The notes: generated by a model not told the origin, from the letters alone. A DNA stretch of 64,000 bases from Bradyrhizobium sp. Arg816 (GCF_029989365.1 NZ_JAPRAQ010000004.1:1-64000), one strand, 5' to 3'; positions 35,027 through 43,652 are shown, numbered from the stretch's first letter. Numbers and translations: made by a program.

Positions 35027-35084
35027 CTACATGGTTCCGTCGCCGCCCTTGATCAGTATGCCGGGCGTGCAACCAATTCCGTTG
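35027..35084 (-). pseudogene. Fragment of a small secreted protein gene (3' end of member C type)
   Basis: On the minus strand it reads NGIGCTPGILIKGGDGTM and then TAG. The intact gene at 35960-36358 ends NGIGCTPGTLIKGGDGIMYVCQ. The codon after Met is TAG here and TAC there, so the final Tyr-Val-Cys-Gln is lost. Upstream the match fades and no signal peptide is present. Confidence 0.75.
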
Positions 35085-35195
35085 CTTTGCGCACAATCAC
35101 TTGTTAGCGCGACCCTTTAGATCAGGATGCCATAACGTCGCTGATACCCTGACGGGCCGAAGTCCTTGTCCGCTTCACCGGCGTTCGTCTGTGTT

Positions 35196-35711
35196 TTACG
35201 GACAGCGGAACGGCAAGCCGTTGGCGCCTGTGACCAAAGTCCCCGATGTGCAGGCCATGCCGGCGGGCGTTATGTACCAGCCACTGCTGTCGCTGGCTGT
35301 GGACGCAGGATAGTAGGCATTAGCTCCCAAGGCTCCACCACCGTAGGAAGGCCCACCTCTGTCGGGACTCACGCCCGTAACTCCATAGTTGTCGACACCT
35401 GTATCGTAAGGGCTGCCTCCCCATCCCCAGTTGGGGGATGTGGCCGCCACTGCAGCAGCCGTGCCTACGGCGGCCGCGCCGGCGACGCCGGCGCCGACCA
35501 CGCCGGCACCATACCCGTACGCAGCCCGCCGGTTTTGTCGGCGAGCAACACCTGCAACGCTCATTGGGGTTAGCGGTCGACCAACCCGTGCTTGGGCACT
35601 CTCCACCGACAAGGAGACGCCGCGTTGTTCAGACCAGCTAAACGAGAACAGTGCCGCGCATGCGACAGTTGAGCCCGCAATTGCAAGTTTTGTTAGAAGC
35701 ATCTGGCTCAT
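35196..35711 (-). CDS. Small secreted protein, WSEQRG family (member B)
   Basis: 171 residues, GGAG before the ATG at 35711 (second ATG at 35702). The N-terminus has a hydrophobic helix, then SWSEQRGVSLSVESAQARVG with RPLTPMSVAGVARRQNRRA, closely matching member A and, in its first half, member C. A Gly/Ala-rich middle (about 65-150) is low complexity, with Tyr-Gly repeats. The end GMACTSGTLVTGANGLPFRC has two Cys. A FixK-type box (35775-35788) is centred 70 bp upstream. Function unknown. Confidence 0.75.
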   Translation of the reverse strand: MSQMLLTKLAIAGSTVACAALFSFSWSEQRGVSLSVESAQARVGRPLTPMSVAGVARRQNRRAAYGYGAGVVGAGVAGAAAVGTAAAVAATSPNWGWGGSPYDTGVDNYGVTGVSPDRGGPSYGGGALGANAYYPASTASDSSGWYITPAGMACTSGTLVTGANGLPFRCP

Positions 35712-35774
35712 GAACTTGCTCCATGACTGGCTTGCCCCATGCTGAAAAGATGCTGCCTCACCGCCGGGGCGGCA

Positions 35775-35788
35775 TTGCGCTAGATCAA
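35775..35788 (-). promoter_or_regulatory. FixK-type box upstream of secreted protein B
   Basis: TTGCGCTAGATCAA (plus-strand reading) fits TTG(A/C)-N6-(T/G)CAA, the looser Bradyrhizobium FixK2 pattern. Its centre is 70 bp before the start at 35711. Confidence 0.65.
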
Positions 35789-35918
35789 AGTTGGACGAGG
35801 GGGCTTGCGAGCCTCGGATGAGGCAGAGGCTCTGACGCTACCGACGAGTTTTCTTCGATGGTGCGGATCGAACCAGCCGAGCCCGTGAAGCGAGAACGGA
35901 CAGCGCCTTCAAATTGAA

Positions 35919-35942
35919 AGAGGCGGCGATCGCGCCGCCTCT
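35919..35942 (-). terminator. Rho-independent terminator of secreted protein C
   Basis: AGAGGCGGCG and CGCCGCCTCT form a perfect 10-bp stem around a 4-nt loop, 18 bp beyond the stop at 35960. On the minus strand it is followed by CTTTCAATTT, a T-rich run. Confidence 0.75.
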
Positions 35943-35959
35943 CGTTGCAGTCCGCGTGC

Positions 35960-36358
35960 TTACTGGCAGACGTACATGATTCCGTCGCCGCCCTTGATCA
36001 ATGTGCCGGGCGTGCAACCAATGCCGTTGAGCTTCGCATAGCTATCCCAACCGTCGTAGCAGGTATAGGAAGCACGCCCAAAGACTCCAACCGTCGTGCC
36101 GTACCCGTACCCGGTCCCGCCGCCGGCCCCACACCAGGGGCCGCCAGCGTAGTAGGTTCGCACCGCGTACCAGGGCAGACCGGTTTGATCGGGTACGTAG
36201 TGACTATAGGGATACGGGCTGACATAGAGCCGCCTCGCCTGGGCACTCTCAACTGACAGCGAGATCCCGCGTTGCTCAGACCAGTCAACGGTGAACAGTG
36301 CTGCAAAGGCGATAGTCGACGTTGCAATTGCAAAAGTTCTGAAAGCTGTCTGCTTCAT
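35960..36358 (-). CDS. Small secreted protein, WSEQRG family (member C)
   Basis: 132 residues, AGGAG 7 nt before the ATG. A hydrophobic helix is followed by DWSEQRGISLSVESAQARR, as in member B. The mature part is rich in Tyr and Gly (YVSPYPYSHYVP, GGGTGYGYGTTVG), and ends GIGCTPGTLIKGGDGIMYVC with the two-Cys motif of the family. A FixK-type box (36419-36432) is centred 67 bp upstream, and a possible -10 (TTATGC) lies at the expected place between. Function unknown; outer-envelope or secreted role inferred. Confidence 0.75.
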   Translation of the reverse strand: MKQTAFRTFAIATSTIAFAALFTVDWSEQRGISLSVESAQARRLYVSPYPYSHYVPDQTGLPWYAVRTYYAGGPWCGAGGGTGYGYGTTVGVFGRASYTCYDGWDSYAKLNGIGCTPGTLIKGGDGIMYVCQ

Positions 36359-36418
36359 CGTTTTGCTCCTATGCTGTCGTCCCCCTTTGCATAAGAAGCC
36401 TGTCGGTTGACGCCGACA

Positions 36419-36432
36419 TTGACAAGGATCAA
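36419..36432 (-). promoter_or_regulatory. FixK/FNR-type box upstream of secreted protein C
   Basis: TTGACAAGGATCAA (plus-strand reading) has perfect TTGA-N6-TCAA arms; centre 67 bp before the start at 36358. A second inverted repeat, TGTCGG-N6-CCGACA (36401-36418), lies between the box and the start. Confidence 0.75.
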
Positions 36433-36642
36433 TTTGGTCTGCCTCGTGACTGAACGTTAGATTGTGTCTTAAAGGATTTGTGCACGCAATCGTGCGCAAG
36501 GGGCAGCCGAGAGAGGTTGATGCGTCGCGCTCTCTGGTGTGTTTGCTCGGTGTTACGTCGAGGCTGAGGTGGGTTGGCGCATCGCTTCAGGCACGACAGG
36601 ATTTGTTGCGAAATCGTGTCGCGCCCGAATGATATCGCCGCG

Positions 36643-39306
36643 CTAAGCCGCCACCGCCTGCGCCGATAACAGCTGCCTCAGCTTCGCCGCCGGCACGGCC
36701 GGGCTGAACAGCCAGCCCTGCATCTGGCTGCATCCGAGCTGGCGCAGCACCTCGCGCTGGGCTTCGGTCTCGACGCCTTCGGCCGTCGTCGCCATGTGGC
36801 GGGCGGCCGCCATGTGCACCACCGCCTGCACGATCGGGGACGAATCCTCGGACTGGCCGATGTCGCTGATGAAGCTGCGGTCGATCTTGATCTTGTCGAA
36901 CGGGAAGCGGTGCAGATAGCTCAGCGACGAATAGCCGGTGCCGAAATCGTCGAGCGCGATGCGCACGCCGAGCTCGCGCAGCTGCTGGAGAATCGTCAGC
37001 GCCTCCTCGTCGTCGCGAATGAGGACGGTCTCGGTGACCTCGAGCTCGAGCCGTCCGGGTGCAAGTCCTGACTCCGCGAGCGCGGCTGCAACCTTGAGCG
37101 CCAGCGTCCTGGCGCGGAACTGCACCGGCGAGACGTTGACCGCGACGTGGATATCGCCGGGCCAGCTCGCGGCCTCGGTGCAGGCCTGCTTCAGCACCCA
37201 TTCGCCGATCTCGCCGATCAGTCCGGTTTCTTCCGCGACCGGAATGAAATCGGCGGGCGAGATCATGCCGCGCTCGGGATGGCGCCAGCGCAGCAGCGCC
37301 TCGCAGCCGTTCACCACATTGGCCGCGAGATCGACCAGCGGCTGGTAATGCACCTCGAATTCGCCGCGGGCGAGGGCCTGGCGCAGGTCGAGCTCGAGCT
37401 GGCGGCGCAGCCGCGCCTTGGCGTCGTATTCGGGCACGAAGAGGCGGAAGGTGCGGCGGCCCTCGGACTTCGCGGCATACATCGCGAGATCGGCGCGCTT
37501 GAGCAGATCGTCGAGATTGTCGCCGTGATCCGGCGCGATCGCGATGCCGATGCTGGCATCGGTCGGGATCTCCTGGCCCTTGCAGTCCACGGGCGTGCGC
37601 AGCGCTTTCAGGATGTTTTCGGCAAGCGCCGTCAGCTCGGCCCGGTCGCTGGTGCCGGCCTTGACGATGGCGAATTCGTCGCCGCCCAGGCGCGCGACGA
37701 GATCGTTGCCGCTGACGCAGGCGCGCAGGCGGTTGGCGACCTGGCGAAGCAGCTCGTCGCCAACCTCGTGGCCAAGCGAATCGTTGACGCCCTTGAACTC
37801 GTCGACGTCGATGTAGAGGATCGCGAACGGCTGGCCATGGGCAAGCTCCGCGATGCGGCGTTCCAGATGGCCGCGCATCAGCACGCGGTTGGGCAGGTCG
37901 GTCAGCGCGTCGTAATGCGCCATATGCGCGATGCGCTCGTCGGCGCGGATGCGTTCGGTGACGTCGTCGTGCGTTGCGAGCCAGCCGCCGGCGGCGCCGG
38001 GCTGGTTCTTGATCTCGATCAGGCGGCCGTCCGCGGTCTCGACGACGGCGCTCTGGGTTCGCCCGGCATTGCTCAGAATGTCGTCGCAATAGGTCGCGAC
38101 GTCACCGTGGAACGATCCGGTGTCATGGCGATGCTGGATCACGTCGCGGAAATAGGCGCCGGGCTTCACAACGTCGGCCGACAGTCCGTACATCTCGATG
38201 TAGCGCCGGTTGCAGACGATCAGCCGCTCGTCCCGGTCGAACATCAACAGGCCTTGCGTCATGGTGTTCATCGCGGTGTCGAGCTGCTGCTTCTCCGCGG
38301 CGAGCCTGCGCGTCATCTGGCGGAAGATCAGGTACAGAGTGAGCACGAGCAGGCCGATCGACAGCACGGCGACGGCGACGAAGAATTTTGTCTGCGTCCG
38401 CCAGGTCGCCAGCGTCGCGTCCAGCGATTTGGTTGCGACCACGACCAGCGGCTCGCCGGTCAGGAGGCGCGCGGCGACGATGCGGTCCTTGCCGTCGATC
38501 GGGCTGGCGAGCTGCGTCGTGACGAAGGTGCGCTCGAACACCGCCATCTGCTCGCGCGTGCCGTTGCGAAAGTTCTGTCCGATCATCGCGTCGACATGCG
38601 GAACGCGCGCGAGCAGCTGGCCATTCTGGTGGTGCATCGCGATCGAGGATTCCTCGCCGAGCCCGGCCGAGGCGAAGAAGGATTCGAGCTGCTCCGGCGA
38701 AATGCCCCGCGACACCATGCCGAGGAATTCGCCGTGGGGACCGGAGACGCGCCGTGCGAAGACGATTGCAGCTCCATTGCCGAGCCGGCCGGGCACGACT
38801 TCGATCTCTTCCTGCGAGGCCGGATCGTTCCTGAGGCGATTGAAGTAGTCGCGGTCGGCGACCGAAATATCGGCGACCGGCCAACGCCGCGACGAGTTGA
38901 TCAGCACGCCCCTGGAATCGAACACATTGGCGCCGGCGACGTCGGACCAGCCGCTGGCTTTGGCGCGCAGCACCTCGTGCATGGCCAGCGTACCCATCTC
39001 GCTGCGGAAGACATCGGCGGATGCGATGCCGTGGCTTTCGAGCTCGGCGATGACGCTCTTCTGGAGCACCGCAAAGTCGGCGAATTCGCGGTCGAAATGC
39101 CGGGCGAGCATGCGCACGGAGTTTTCCAGGCTGTCGCGGCCGCTCTCGATTGCATTTTGCCGGAAACGATCGACGGTGAGCGCGGTGCCGATGGCCATCG
39201 CGACCATCAGCACGAAGCCGCCGGCGATCAGCCACGTCAGCGGCGCGCCCTGCCAACGGCGGAGCAACACGCGCATGCGCGTGGTCCATCGGATTGATGT
39301 GCCCAT
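36643..39306 (-). CDS. Membrane GGDEF-EAL protein (c-di-GMP synthesis/breakdown) with Cache and PAS domains
   Basis: 887 residues, GGGAGG before the ATG. Membrane helix at about 24-44, periplasmic Cache-type sensor to about 300, second helix at about 305-328, then a PAS domain (about 340-455). GGDEF part: intact RLGGDEFAIV (about residue 540). EAL part: intact CEALLRWRHPERG, with the catalytic set continuing in VNVSP, LDDFGTGYSSLSYL and IKIDRSFI. Both activities may be present. The 3' end is duplicated at 31263-31375. It stands alone and is transcribed toward the secreted protein genes. Confidence 0.92.
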   Translation of the reverse strand: MGTSIRWTTRMRVLLRRWQGAPLTWLIAGGFVLMVAMAIGTALTVDRFRQNAIESGRDSLENSVRMLARHFDREFADFAVLQKSVIAELESHGIASADVFRSEMGTLAMHEVLRAKASGWSDVAGANVFDSRGVLINSSRRWPVADISVADRDYFNRLRNDPASQEEIEVVPGRLGNGAAIVFARRVSGPHGEFLGMVSRGISPEQLESFFASAGLGEESSIAMHHQNGQLLARVPHVDAMIGQNFRNGTREQMAVFERTFVTTQLASPIDGKDRIVAARLLTGEPLVVVATKSLDATLATWRTQTKFFVAVAVLSIGLLVLTLYLIFRQMTRRLAAEKQQLDTAMNTMTQGLLMFDRDERLIVCNRRYIEMYGLSADVVKPGAYFRDVIQHRHDTGSFHGDVATYCDDILSNAGRTQSAVVETADGRLIEIKNQPGAAGGWLATHDDVTERIRADERIAHMAHYDALTDLPNRVLMRGHLERRIAELAHGQPFAILYIDVDEFKGVNDSLGHEVGDELLRQVANRLRACVSGNDLVARLGGDEFAIVKAGTSDRAELTALAENILKALRTPVDCKGQEIPTDASIGIAIAPDHGDNLDDLLKRADLAMYAAKSEGRRTFRLFVPEYDAKARLRRQLELDLRQALARGEFEVHYQPLVDLAANVVNGCEALLRWRHPERGMISPADFIPVAEETGLIGEIGEWVLKQACTEAASWPGDIHVAVNVSPVQFRARTLALKVAAALAESGLAPGRLELEVTETVLIRDDEEALTILQQLRELGVRIALDDFGTGYSSLSYLHRFPFDKIKIDRSFISDIGQSEDSSPIVQAVVHMAAARHMATTAEGVETEAQREVLRQLGCSQMQGWLFSPAVPAAKLRQLLSAQAVAA

Positions 39307-39464
39307 CCAGTCCTCCCGTGGGATGCAAGATGCAGCAAAACCGACAAGAGCCCGTTACCAGTAAGGGTTAGGGAAACATGAATCGGAACGGAATCAGAGG
39401 GTTGGTTTCCCTCGATCGGCGGGAGTTCCGCAGGCCGGGGTTACGCTGACGCGCTTCCGGCGGA

Positions 39465-40160
39465 TCACCGACGGATTTCCCACCTCAAGGCTTCCGCATT
39501 GGCCTTGGCGAACGTCGCCGGCACGTCGAACTTTCCGGTCTCGAGATCATAGCGGCATTTCCAGCCGCCCAGTCCCTTCATGGCGACGTTCTTGGGATGA
39601 TTGTCATATTCGCCCGACAGCGAGATCACGAGGTAGCGGTTGTTGGGCCAGTCCATGCCGAGCGAGCGATAGGCCTCTTCCGTACCCTCCATGAGATTGG
39701 CCGAGATGTGGAAGTCGAGCTTGGCGAACCGCTTCGTCTCCGGCCGGCCGTAGAAATGGGCCCAGGCGAGATCGCTGAGCGGCTTCTTCGTCGCGTTCGC
39801 GAAGGCGCCCTTCTCGACATGGTAGAGATAGAGGTCCTGCTCGCCCGAGCCGGTCTTCTGCATCCGCACCAGCCATTGCGAGTCGCTGGTGAAGCGGAAG
39901 CCGGCCCCGTAGCCCTGCTCGGGCTTCAGCTCCGTCATCTGCTCGCCGCGGCGAGCCCAGACCTGCCATTTGACCTCCCAATCGCCGCCGTCCTTCATGT
40001 ACTGCTCGATCTTGGTGGCTCCATCGGGCGAGGTGAAGGCGAGGCCGGCATTGTCGGTGAGGATGTAGTCCGGCGGCGGGCCGGATGCGGCGAGCGCCGG
40101 AGAGGCGACGAGCGTCAGGACAAACGCCAGCCATGGCGCGGGACGGCAAAATGCGGTCAC
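39465..40160 (-). CDS. Secreted protein of unknown function
   Basis: 231 residues from a GTG at 40160, chosen because AAGGA is 8 nt upstream and the signal peptide then starts at once (FCRPAPWLAFVLTLVASPAL, cleavage at ALA-AS). The longer frame to 40232 begins with a basic stretch. The mature protein has PDYILTDNAGLAFTSPDGA, KIEQYMKDGGDWEVKWQVW and DLYLYHVEKGAF, alternating strands of a beta-rich fold. No family recognised. Periplasmic. Confidence 0.65.
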   Translation of the reverse strand: MTAFCRPAPWLAFVLTLVASPALAASGPPPDYILTDNAGLAFTSPDGATKIEQYMKDGGDWEVKWQVWARRGEQMTELKPEQGYGAGFRFTSDSQWLVRMQKTGSGEQDLYLYHVEKGAFANATKKPLSDLAWAHFYGRPETKRFAKLDFHISANLMEGTEEAYRSLGMDWPNNRYLVISLSGEYDNHPKNVAMKGLGGWKCRYDLETGKFDVPATFAKANAEALRWEIRR

Positions 40161-40346
40161 GGGAAAAATCCTTAAAGAATGACCGCGATGCGGCCTCGGT
40201 GATTTGACGCCCTCGGCGCCCCGCCGGTTCACGCCGGGCGTGCCGGAACGAAAGGTGCATCATCCCAATGATCGACTTGCTGACGCAGCCAAATCGGCGC
40301 AATTTGCCGGCCTCGGTTAATTTGCGACCCAAGGGTTTATTGTCTG

Positions 40347-41372
40347 ATGATCACCGCTTCCAAGGCCTTCATTGCATTCTGCCTGCTCGCGGTGGGCGGC
40401 ACCCTGCTGGTGATCGGTCCCACCGAGCTGCGCCGCCTGCTGCCGGGCGGCGCGCAGACCGAGACCGCCGTCGGCGCCAAGCTGGAGGCAAAGCCCGAAG
40501 CCAAGGCCGAAGCCAAACCAGAGTCGAAGCTGGACGAGCCAAAGCTCGCCGCCAGCGCGCCGCCTGCGCCATCGACGCCCCCGGCCCCCGCGCCGAAGGT
40601 GGATGCGCTGGCCGAGACGCAGAAGCAGGTCACGGCGCTGGCCGATCTCGTGCCGGCCAAGCCGCCGGCGGCCACGACCGATGCCGGCCCGCGGTTCGAC
40701 GTCGCGCGCGTCGACGATCACGGCGAGGCGGCGGTGATCGCGGGTCGCGCCGCGCCGGGTGCACAGGTCGAGCTGCTGCGCGACGGCAAGCCGCTCGACA
40801 CGGTGGTCGCCGATGCCTCGGGCCAGTTTGTGATGACCCCGTCGCAGCTTCCCGCCGGCTCCTATGAGCTGACCCTGCGGGCGAAAGCGCCCGACGGTAC
40901 TGTTACCCAGTCGGGCCGCAGCATGCCGGTGATCATCGCTGAAGCCGCGCCGCCGCCCGCGCGCCCGGCGCCGGTCGCGAGACAGGAGCTGAAGCAGGCC
41001 GAGAAGCCCGACGACAAGTCTGATGTCGTGGCATCCCTGCCGTCGGCATCGGCGCGCCAGGCATCGGCGCATGACAGGCCCGCGGCTCAGCCGAGATCGA
41101 TCGGGGCACCGAAGCCCAGGGTCATGGCGCGGGCACCCGCGGCCACGACCGTTGCATCGGCCTCGCCGGCGGAAATCATCAGCGGTGCACCGGCAGAAGC
41201 AGGCGCCAACCGGATCATCTCCCGCGGCGACAGCCTGTGGGCTCTCAGCAAGCTCGCTTACGGTGACGGCTCCCGCTACGCGGTGATCTTCAACGCCAAC
41301 CGCGGCAAGATCCACAACCCCAACCTGATCTATCCCGGCCAGACTTTTGTGGTGCCGCAGAAGGCGGAGTGA
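40347..41372 (+). CDS. LysM-domain envelope protein
   Basis: 341 residues. One N-terminal membrane helix (about 7-25) is followed by a low-complexity Lys/Glu/Ala/Pro stretch (repeats of EAKPEAK, then PPAPSTPPAPAP). A beta domain at about 110-195 (VAVIAGRAAPGAQVELLRDG style, with SGQFVMTP) resembles bacterial Ig-like modules. The C-terminal LysM domain (about 290-338) reads ISRGDSLWALSKLAYGDGSR then NPNLIYPGQTFVVP, binding peptidoglycan. A terminator hairpin follows at 41383. Confidence 0.83.
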   Translation: MITASKAFIAFCLLAVGGTLLVIGPTELRRLLPGGAQTETAVGAKLEAKPEAKAEAKPESKLDEPKLAASAPPAPSTPPAPAPKVDALAETQKQVTALADLVPAKPPAATTDAGPRFDVARVDDHGEAAVIAGRAAPGAQVELLRDGKPLDTVVADASGQFVMTPSQLPAGSYELTLRAKAPDGTVTQSGRSMPVIIAEAAPPPARPAPVARQELKQAEKPDDKSDVVASLPSASARQASAHDRPAAQPRSIGAPKPRVMARAPAATTVASASPAEIISGAPAEAGANRIISRGDSLWALSKLAYGDGSRYAVIFNANRGKIHNPNLIYPGQTFVVPQKAE

Positions 41373-41382
41373 GACCGCATCG

Positions 41383-41409
41383 GCAACGCGGTGCGCGTTG
41401 CGACGCTTT
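41383..41409 (+). terminator. Terminator-like hairpin after the LysM gene
   Basis: GCAACGCG and CGCGTTGC form an 8-bp stem with a 3-nt loop, 11 bp after the stop codon, followed by GACGCTTTT. Confidence 0.65.
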
Positions 41410-41495
41410 TCCCTCCGTCTCTCCGGAACATTCGGTTCCCCCGCGCGTCATTGTGATGCGACCCAGTGCGCGCTTGGCGCTGGGAGGAGGCCGAG

Positions 41496-42785
41496 GTGGT
41501 CAGGTCCGCTTTCATGTCCGGACGCATGGGATTGGCGATGGCGGGCGCTGCTCTCATGATTGCGGCAGTGCTGCTGCCGAATAAAGCCGAGGCGCAGTTC
41601 GGATTCCGCGGCGGCCCGCTCGGTGTCGCGCGCTTTGCCGTCGGCCACGTGATCGGCATGTCGCGCCTGCGCCACGCGCGCATGGCGGTAAGGGGCGGCC
41701 GCTACCGCTCCGCCGCGTTGAGGTCGCAGGATCCGCGCGGTGCCGAGCGCGGCCAGCCGGCCAACCCCTACATCCTGCGTGCGGCGCTGACGGCGCAAGC
41801 TGCGCTGTCGGGCTGGCACGGTGGCCGCCGCCCGCAGGGCTGGTGGCGCCACCCCGATGGCAGCTATGGCTGGGCGGGCCCGGTGTTCTGGCCGTTCGCG
41901 CATGACGACCTCACCACCGCAATCATCCTGGGGGATACGACCAGCCTCTCGCTCTATGGCTATGGCGACATCTACGCCGCGATCTTCGCCCCCTATGCAG
42001 CCACGGAGTTCGCCGCCTACACGGCGCCGCAAGGCAGGCGCGCGCGAAAGGTCCCTTCGGTCGAGGCCGTTTGCGATGCCAGCGACACCGGCGGCCTGCC
42101 GGTCGACCGTATCGCCGCCCTGGTGCAGCCGAACGAATTGCAGCGCGCAGCGCTCGATGAGCTCGCGACCGCCTGGGTCGCTGCGCGCGGCACCATTCGC
42201 ACGGCCTGCCCGACGCAGGCCTCCGCGACCGCCGCCTCGGAGCGCCTCGGCCTGATGCGCGCGCGCCTCGAGGCCATGATCAAGGCGACGGACGCAATCG
42301 CGCCGCCGCTCGCGAAATTCGTCGATCTCCTCGATGCCGGCCGGAAGGCAAAGCTCGACGCGCTGGCCAATGAGCGCCGTGCCGCGCTTGCGGCCGGCCA
42401 GCGCAAGGACGCGCAGGCGCCAGCCGCGTGCGAGGCCGGCTACGATCCCCGCTATGATGTGCAGGCGCAGCGGCAATACGAGCAGCTCGTGCAGCAGCAA
42501 TGGCCCGCCGGCGAGATCGCGTCCACGCTGAGGCTCGACGACACCGCTCGCGCCCGGCTTGAGGTGCTGCAGGACACCACGCTCCGCACCATGGAGACAC
42601 TGAGTGCATGCCCGTCCAAGGCTGAGCCCACGCCGCAGGCCCGCCTCACGGCCGTAAAGGCGCGGCTGGAGACGATGCTGCAGGCGGTGAACGGCGTCGC
42701 CGACGCGCTCGACGATTTCAAGGCAGACTTGAGCGACGAGCAGAAGGCCGGCTTCGAGGCGATCGGGCCGAAGCGCGGGGTGTGA
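41496..42785 (+). CDS. LTXXQ/Spy-family protein, large form
   Basis: 429 residues from a GTG at 41496 with GAGGAGG 5 nt upstream; the ATG at 41514 is the alternative. Signal peptide with cleavage near KAEA-QFGF. A Gly/Arg/Trp-rich region (RRPQGWWRHPDGSYGWAGP) is followed by two helical Spy-like repeats: VQPNELQRAALDELATAW (about 210) and LDDTARARLEVLQDTTLRTM (about 350), each before a Cys-Pro. A final LSDEQKAGF ends the protein. Such forms are common in Bradyrhizobium, with periplasmic chaperone function assumed. Confidence 0.7.
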   Translation: MVRSAFMSGRMGLAMAGAALMIAAVLLPNKAEAQFGFRGGPLGVARFAVGHVIGMSRLRHARMAVRGGRYRSAALRSQDPRGAERGQPANPYILRAALTAQAALSGWHGGRRPQGWWRHPDGSYGWAGPVFWPFAHDDLTTAIILGDTTSLSLYGYGDIYAAIFAPYAATEFAAYTAPQGRRARKVPSVEAVCDASDTGGLPVDRIAALVQPNELQRAALDELATAWVAARGTIRTACPTQASATAASERLGLMRARLEAMIKATDAIAPPLAKFVDLLDAGRKAKLDALANERRAALAAGQRKDAQAPAACEAGYDPRYDVQAQRQYEQLVQQQWPAGEIASTLRLDDTARARLEVLQDTTLRTMETLSACPSKAEPTPQARLTAVKARLETMLQAVNGVADALDDFKADLSDEQKAGFEAIGPKRGV

Positions 42786-43652
42786 TCAGCCGCATGCCCA
42801 GTCGAACTTCATGTCCCTGAAGTCGAGCTGCGCATTGCCGCCGCCGAAATTGTAGCCGCCGAAATATTCCTCGAACTCGATGTAGAACGGGCTCATCTCC
42901 GGCACCGCCTGGCACGGCCGCATGGTGCCGCCGAGATGGTTGTGCGCGTGATCCTTGCCCCAGTCGTGCAGGCGGAAATTGTCGCGGCTCGGCACGCCGC
43001 CGACATAATAATAGTAGGGCTGATAACCGGTCGGCGGTTTTTGCCTTGTGTGCTCGCCCTGCGGGCCCTTGCCGGCATTGGGATCGGTCGCGCGTGGCAC
43101 CAGCGCGATCGCGCGGGTCTCGCTGAGATCGGTGCGCGGGGAGCCGGCGAACATCTTCCTCGCGTAAGGCGCCGCGGCCTCGAAGAAGGCACTGGCGCCG
43201 CCGACGTCGAGCCAGCGCGGCCGATCTGCTGTCGCAAGCGGAAGCGGTGCCGGCGGCGCCGCGAATGCGCCCGCATATTCGGCTTTGGTCAGCAGCAACG
43301 CGGCATATTCGTAGTCGAGAATGTCGGTCATGCGCGAAAGCCTGGGATGCGCTGGTCGCGCCGCCACGGCCTCGCGAATCTCGGGATCATCGGGCGCCCC
43401 GCCGTCATTGTGATCGGGCGCGGTGGCGAAGAACGACACCGCAACGATGTCCTCGCCATGCACGCGATAATCGTCCGGCAGCAGAAGCGTAAAACCGTGC
43501 ATCAGCGGAAAGCCGGTGACGGGATCGAGCGGCCATTGTTCGGATGTGATGCCCGGCGGCAGGCCATAGACCCAACCCTGATCGCGCGCGCGATCAGCGG
43601 GACGGTCCAGCATCTGCAAATCATACGCGCGCGAAGGCAAGGCAAACGCCAC
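42786..43652 (-). CDS. Unknown cytoplasmic protein
   Basis: 288 residues from a GTG at 43652, selected for GGGAG 7 nt upstream; a TTG at 43670 is the other choice. No signal peptide. Many Pro, Tyr and Gly: GWVYGLPPGITSEQWPLDP, DYRVHGEDIVAVSFFATAPD, YQPYYYYVGGVPSRDNF, and a His-rich WGKDHAHNHLGGTMRPC that may bind metal. The last segment, EFEEYFGGYNFGGGNAQLDF, looks like paired strands. No family recognised. It converges on, and abuts, the LTXXQ gene with no gap. Confidence 0.6.
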   Translation of the reverse strand: MAFALPSRAYDLQMLDRPADRARDQGWVYGLPPGITSEQWPLDPVTGFPLMHGFTLLLPDDYRVHGEDIVAVSFFATAPDHNDGGAPDDPEIREAVAARPAHPRLSRMTDILDYEYAALLLTKAEYAGAFAAPPAPLPLATADRPRWLDVGGASAFFEAAAPYARKMFAGSPRTDLSETRAIALVPRATDPNAGKGPQGEHTRQKPPTGYQPYYYYVGGVPSRDNFRLHDWGKDHAHNHLGGTMRPCQAVPEMSPFYIEFEEYFGGYNFGGGNAQLDFRDMKFDWACG

